DNA of 32,190 nt, from positions 1 to 32,190 of the forward strand of contig JADZAF010000358.1 of NCBI GenBank assembly GCA_020852755.1, read 5' to 3'. Below the pieces are notes generated by a model. That model was given only the letters and a program-made list of their open reading frames with translations. It ran no database searches and was not told the origin of the DNA. Both the position numbers and the translations under genes were made by a program. The first letter of the stretch is position 1. Each line of letters begins with the position of its first letter. Source of the stretch: Bryobacterales bacterium (GTDB lineage: Bacteria; Acidobacteriota; Terriglobia; Bryobacterales; Bryobacteraceae). Positions 29,102 through 32,190 of this stretch are shown here, in pieces.

Positions 29102-32100
29102 TCAGAACATCACCCGGATGGTCAGGTGCATCACCGGCTGGCCGCCCGACGACGAGGTCGGCGACTCGTTGCTGATTTTTCCGAAAGTCTGCGGGTTCAC
29201 GAAATCCACCGTGGTGGTCGGGTTCGTGTAGTTGAACGTGTGCAGCGCGTTGTTCATCTCCCAGCGTACCTGCAGCGTCACCCTCTCGGTCAGACCGAGG
29301 TTCTTCTCCGCCGAAACCTGCGTCCAGCGGAGACCGGGTCCGCTGACGATATTCCGTCCCGCGTTGCCCGGGGTGAATTCGGCCGGGTACGAGAAGACGT
29401 CCATGCTGGTGAACACGCTGTTGATGTTGGAGGCGTTGAACCGGTCGCCGCCGAAATCCCGCCAATCGTCCCTCAGGCGGATGCTGCCGTTCAAATCCGG
29501 CCGACGGTCCCCCATGGCGGTCGGCAGGTACAGGTAGGGGCTGTTTGCGAAGCTGAAGGTGAGCGGGTTGCCGGTCTCGAAGGTCTGAATCCAGACGATC
29601 TGGTAGCCGCCGAAGATCTTGTCCCAGATCCCGCTTTTGTTCAGGAAGCGCTTGCCCCGTCCCATGGGCAGTTCGTAGGTGACGGCGCTGACGAAGCGCT
29701 GGGTGCGATCATAGCTGGCCCGCGCCTTGTTCAACGACCGGTTCCCGATCGGCGCCACGCCGCCCGCCGCCGAGTCGATGGTCTTTGAAAACGTGTAGAA
29801 GGTGATGAAGTTCAAGCCCTGCGAGTACCGCTTCTCCAGCTGGACGGTGCCGGCGTGGTACGTGGAGTGTCCCATGTTCGCGTTGCGCAGCGTCACATCG
29901 CCGAAATGCGTGTACGGCCGGTAATTCTGAAACGCGTTGTTCAGCGCCAGGTTGATGGTCCGGTTGCCCTGCGCGTAATCGAACGGCAGCGTGTTCAACG
30001 GCCAGTTCTCCGTCAGTCCCACGCCCGCCGACCCCTGGTAGATCAGCTCCAAAACGTAGTTCGAGTTGATCTCGTACTGGATGCTCTGGTTCCAGTTGAG
30101 CTGGTAAGGGTTGTGCAGGTCGGGATTGTACCGTGCCGTCCCCCGCCCGCTGTAAGTCGTTCCCTGGTACGGCGAGGTTCCGTCCGGCCGGATGGTCATC
30201 ACCACCGGGTTGGGGCCCTGGCTGATGGAGTAAACCGGCCGGGGATCACCCGTGGGCATCGACTGGCTGACCTGGCCCGTGTACTCCTCGAACTGCCCCC
30301 CGGGGAACTTCACGTCAATGGTGTTCACCGCGAAACCGGTCCGGAAAACCCAGCGCCGCAGGGGGTGCCACGCCAGGCCCAGGCGCGGCTGGAAATTGTT
30401 GTTGTCCCGCTTGTTGAGGGGCGTATCCGGGTGCGTGACTCCGCCTTTCTTCCCGGTGACCGGGTCCACCGCCTCGGGATCCCACTGGCTCATCTGGCGC
30501 CACTTGGTCATGAACGGGCTCTCGTTGGAGTACCGCACGCCGAGGTTCAAGGTGAGAGTGGGAGTTACTTTCCAGTCGTCCTGTACATAGAAGCTGTGGA
30601 TATAGTCGCGCGGCAGCCAGCTCGCCAGGTTGCGGCTGAAACTGGCCGACCCTACGTAGCCCAGAAGAAAGCCCACGAACGTATTTCCGGTGCGCGCCAT
30701 CGCGCTTCCGTTCGGCAGCAGTCCCGTGGCGGAAATGAAGTTGAAGCTCCCGGCCACGTTGGAGGGCACCGACCACTGATTCTGCCGCAGCCGCATCAGC
30801 TCGTAGCCCATTTTCAGGGCGTGGGTACCGGTGATCTTCGTCAGGTCGTCGCGGAAGGTGATGTTCTCGTTCACGTTGTTGGCGGGACCCGCGGTATTGA
30901 AGCCGTAGCCGGTCACCAGCTGCGGCATGGCCTTCTCGGGCAGGTTCGGAATCCCCAGCAGCGAGCTGCTGTCCACGCCCCACGTCGAAGACCACGTCCA
31001 ATTGCGCCGGCGATAGTAACCCACCCGGATGTCATTCACCGTGGTGGGACTGACCATCCAGGTATTGCCCAGCGTCCACGTGTAGGAGGTCCAGGGGCTG
31101 TTGCTGTAGTTGCTCCCGTCGAACTCCGGCAGGTGCCACATCTGCGGCCGCCCCAGCCCGGCGTTGGCGCTGTAAGTCATCGAAGCCTGCACCTTGAAGT
31201 CCTGGCTGAACTGGTGGTCCAGGCGCCAGCTTCCGTCCGGTTTGAAGCTGCGGGCGTACTCGATCCAGTAGTAGTTGTTGTACGGGCCGGTGGAGGTCAG
31301 CGCGCTGGGATTATTGGGCGTGTTCCAGGGATCCAGAGCCAGCACCCTGCGGGCCACCGGATCGATGCGGCTTTGCGGAATGATGTTGCCCGGCATCGGG
31401 TCGCGCGTCCAGTTGCCGCTGGCGTCCCTGCGGGTCGAGCCCGGATCGTAAATGGGCTGCCCGATGCCGCCGAAGCTGAAATCGCCATTCTTCATTTCGG
31501 GTGTGGGAACGCTTCCGTAATATGCCGTGGACCTCATCTTCTCGATGAACTTCTGCCAGGAGACGGAAAAGAACGTCCTGTTCTTCCCGCTATAGACCTT
31601 GGGAATCCAGACCGGGCCGCTCAGGTAGGCGTCCGGGAAGATCACGAAGGCCGAGCGTCCGCTGGGATATCCCGGCATGGGCTGCGTCATCCGGTAGCGG
31701 TCGAAAAAGCGGCGATGCTGCATGACGCGGGTGCGCCCGAACATGGCCGCTTCCCCGTGCACCACGTTGGTCCCGGTCTTGGTGACCACGCTGACCGCTC
31801 CGGCCGCGGAGTGCCCGTACTCCGCCGGCAGGGCGGTGGTCAGGACCTTGACCTCCGCCACGGAGTTCAAAGGCACCTTGGTCGTGGCGTTCTGGTCCGC
31901 CGGATTCTGCGCGTTCACGCCGTCGTCGAAGAAACCCGCCGTGCCGCGCGCCCCCGCCACGTGAAAGCCGCCCAGGGTCTCGCCCCAGGTGTAGCCTTCG
32001 TCGGTCATGCCGGGTACGTAGTTCAGCGTCGAGTTCGTGAAGCGCTGGAAGGTGGGCAGGGTGTAGAGGAACTTGCCCTCGGCCACCTCCCCCGCCGCCG

Positions 32101-32137
32101 AGGTCTCGGTCTCGAGCAGGGGGGCGGCCGCGGTCAC
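29102..32137 (-). CDS. Oar-like TonB-dependent receptor, N-terminal part missing or interrupted
   Basis: The frame gives 1011 residues of a TonB-dependent outer-membrane receptor of the Oar/carboxypeptidase-regulatory type abundant in Acidobacteria. Plug-domain features are clear: ETETSAAGEVAEGKFLYTLP, VKVLTTALPAEYGHSAAGAV and SVVTKTGTNVVHGEAAMFGR. The rest is strand-rich barrel ending LTIRVMF, a proper terminal phenylalanine. The first codons (EVTAAAPLLETET) correspond to the end of the CarboxypepD-regulatory domain of complete homologues, so a signal peptide and about 100 residues should lie upstream. GTG 32137 is only the first start after an in-frame TAG at 32165-32167. The gene is therefore interrupted or contains a sequence error. 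Substrate unknown, probably a glycan or siderophore. Confidence 0.85.
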   Translation of the reverse strand: MTAAAPLLETETSAAGEVAEGKFLYTLPTFQRFTNSTLNYVPGMTDEGYTWGETLGGFHVAGARGTAGFFDDGVNAQNPADQNATTKVPLNSVAEVKVLTTALPAEYGHSAAGAVSVVTKTGTNVVHGEAAMFGRTRVMQHRRFFDRYRMTQPMPGYPSGRSAFVIFPDAYLSGPVWIPKVYSGKNRTFFSVSWQKFIEKMRSTAYYGSVPTPEMKNGDFSFGGIGQPIYDPGSTRRDASGNWTRDPMPGNIIPQSRIDPVARRVLALDPWNTPNNPSALTSTGPYNNYYWIEYARSFKPDGSWRLDHQFSQDFKVQASMTYSANAGLGRPQMWHLPEFDGSNYSNSPWTSYTWTLGNTWMVSPTTVNDIRVGYYRRRNWTWSSTWGVDSSSLLGIPNLPEKAMPQLVTGYGFNTAGPANNVNENITFRDDLTKITGTHALKMGYELMRLRQNQWSVPSNVAGSFNFISATGLLPNGSAMARTGNTFVGFLLGYVGSASFSRNLASWLPRDYIHSFYVQDDWKVTPTLTLNLGVRYSNESPFMTKWRQMSQWDPEAVDPVTGKKGGVTHPDTPLNKRDNNNFQPRLGLAWHPLRRWVFRTGFAVNTIDVKFPGGQFEEYTGQVSQSMPTGDPRPVYSISQGPNPVVMTIRPDGTSPYQGTTYSGRGTARYNPDLHNPYQLNWNQSIQYEINSNYVLELIYQGSAGVGLTENWPLNTLPFDYAQGNRTINLALNNAFQNYRPYTHFGDVTLRNANMGHSTYHAGTVQLEKRYSQGLNFITFYTFSKTIDSAAGGVAPIGNRSLNKARASYDRTQRFVSAVTYELPMGRGKRFLNKSGIWDKIFGGYQIVWIQTFETGNPLTFSFANSPYLYLPTAMGDRRPDLNGSIRLRDDWRDFGGDRFNASNINSVFTSMDVFSYPAEFTPGNAGRNIVSGPGLRWTQVSAEKNLGLTERVTLQVRWEMNNALHTFNYTNPTTTVDFVNPQTFGKISNESPTSSSGGQPVMHLTIRVMF

Positions 32138-32164
32138 CTCGATCGAGTCGCTGGTGGTGGCGAC

Positions 32165-32167
32165 CTA
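32165..32167 (-). other. In-frame TAG stop upstream of the receptor's plug domain
   Basis: On the minus strand the receptor frame reads RAVYAAL, then TAG, then VATTSDSIEV. Both sides fit the expected end of a CarboxypepD-regulatory-like domain, so one codon seems to have become a stop (for example from CAG). The window ends 23 nt further on, so the upstream part cannot be checked. Confidence 0.5.
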
Positions 32168-32190
32168 AAGGGCGGCATACACCGCCCGCA

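Overview
The window is GC-rich bacterial DNA and most probably comes from an Acidobacteriota member of the Solibacter/Bryobacter type. That is inferred from four things: an NHL-repeat protein ending in the Solibacter C-terminal domain (TIGR03437 type), an Oar-like TonB-dependent receptor, a membrane Ser/Thr kinase of the acidobacterial pattern with a TPR-like tail, and a short ECF sigma factor divergent from that kinase. No rRNA, tRNA, CRISPR array, transposase or integrase was seen. Both edges cut genes.

Layout. 1-2283: an ECF42-type sigma factor (minus, cut by the window edge) diverges from a YCII / DoxX / DUF1579 operon. 2304-3802 (minus): a Tat-exported molybdopterin oxidoreductase is translationally coupled to a RAM-only Lrp-like protein. 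3922-5292: an SDR/DUF2867 protein. 5341-9779: a NhaR-like LysR regulator, then a BON-domain protein, a DUF2490 protein, an HtpX-like M48 protease and a TerC membrane protein. Three copies of one LysR-type box link this stretch into a probable local regulon. 9792-10763 (minus): a GH5 glycosidase. 10945-19732: a single 8.8-kb operon described below. 19895-23454: a divergent ECF sigma factor and Ser/Thr kinase. 23297-28949: a DUF3455 protein, a kinase relic, a tandem PAP2/haloperoxidase-like protein, a poly-gamma-glutamate hydrolase-like protein, a Tat-exported Gfo/Idh/MocA oxidoreductase and a class C beta-lactamase-like serine hydrolase. 29102-32190 (minus): an Oar-like TonB receptor with an in-frame stop near the edge.

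The most interesting region is the 10945-19732 operon. It encodes four radical SAM proteins with SPASM-type cysteine clusters, two small PqqD-like (RRE-like) proteins, a seven-bladed WD40 propeller and a six-bladed NHL propeller. The WD40 protein has a twin-arginine signal and ends in a cysteine- and glycine-rich tail (Cys-Thr-Cys-Asn-Cys, then seven Gly, then Cys-Thr-Cys). Genes overlap or lie within 17 nt of each other, so there is no room for a separate short precursor peptide on the coding strand. My inference is that the Cys-rich tail of the folded WD40 protein is the radical SAM substrate, and that the modified protein is then exported through Tat. I know of no described pathway with this composition, but I could not search for one.
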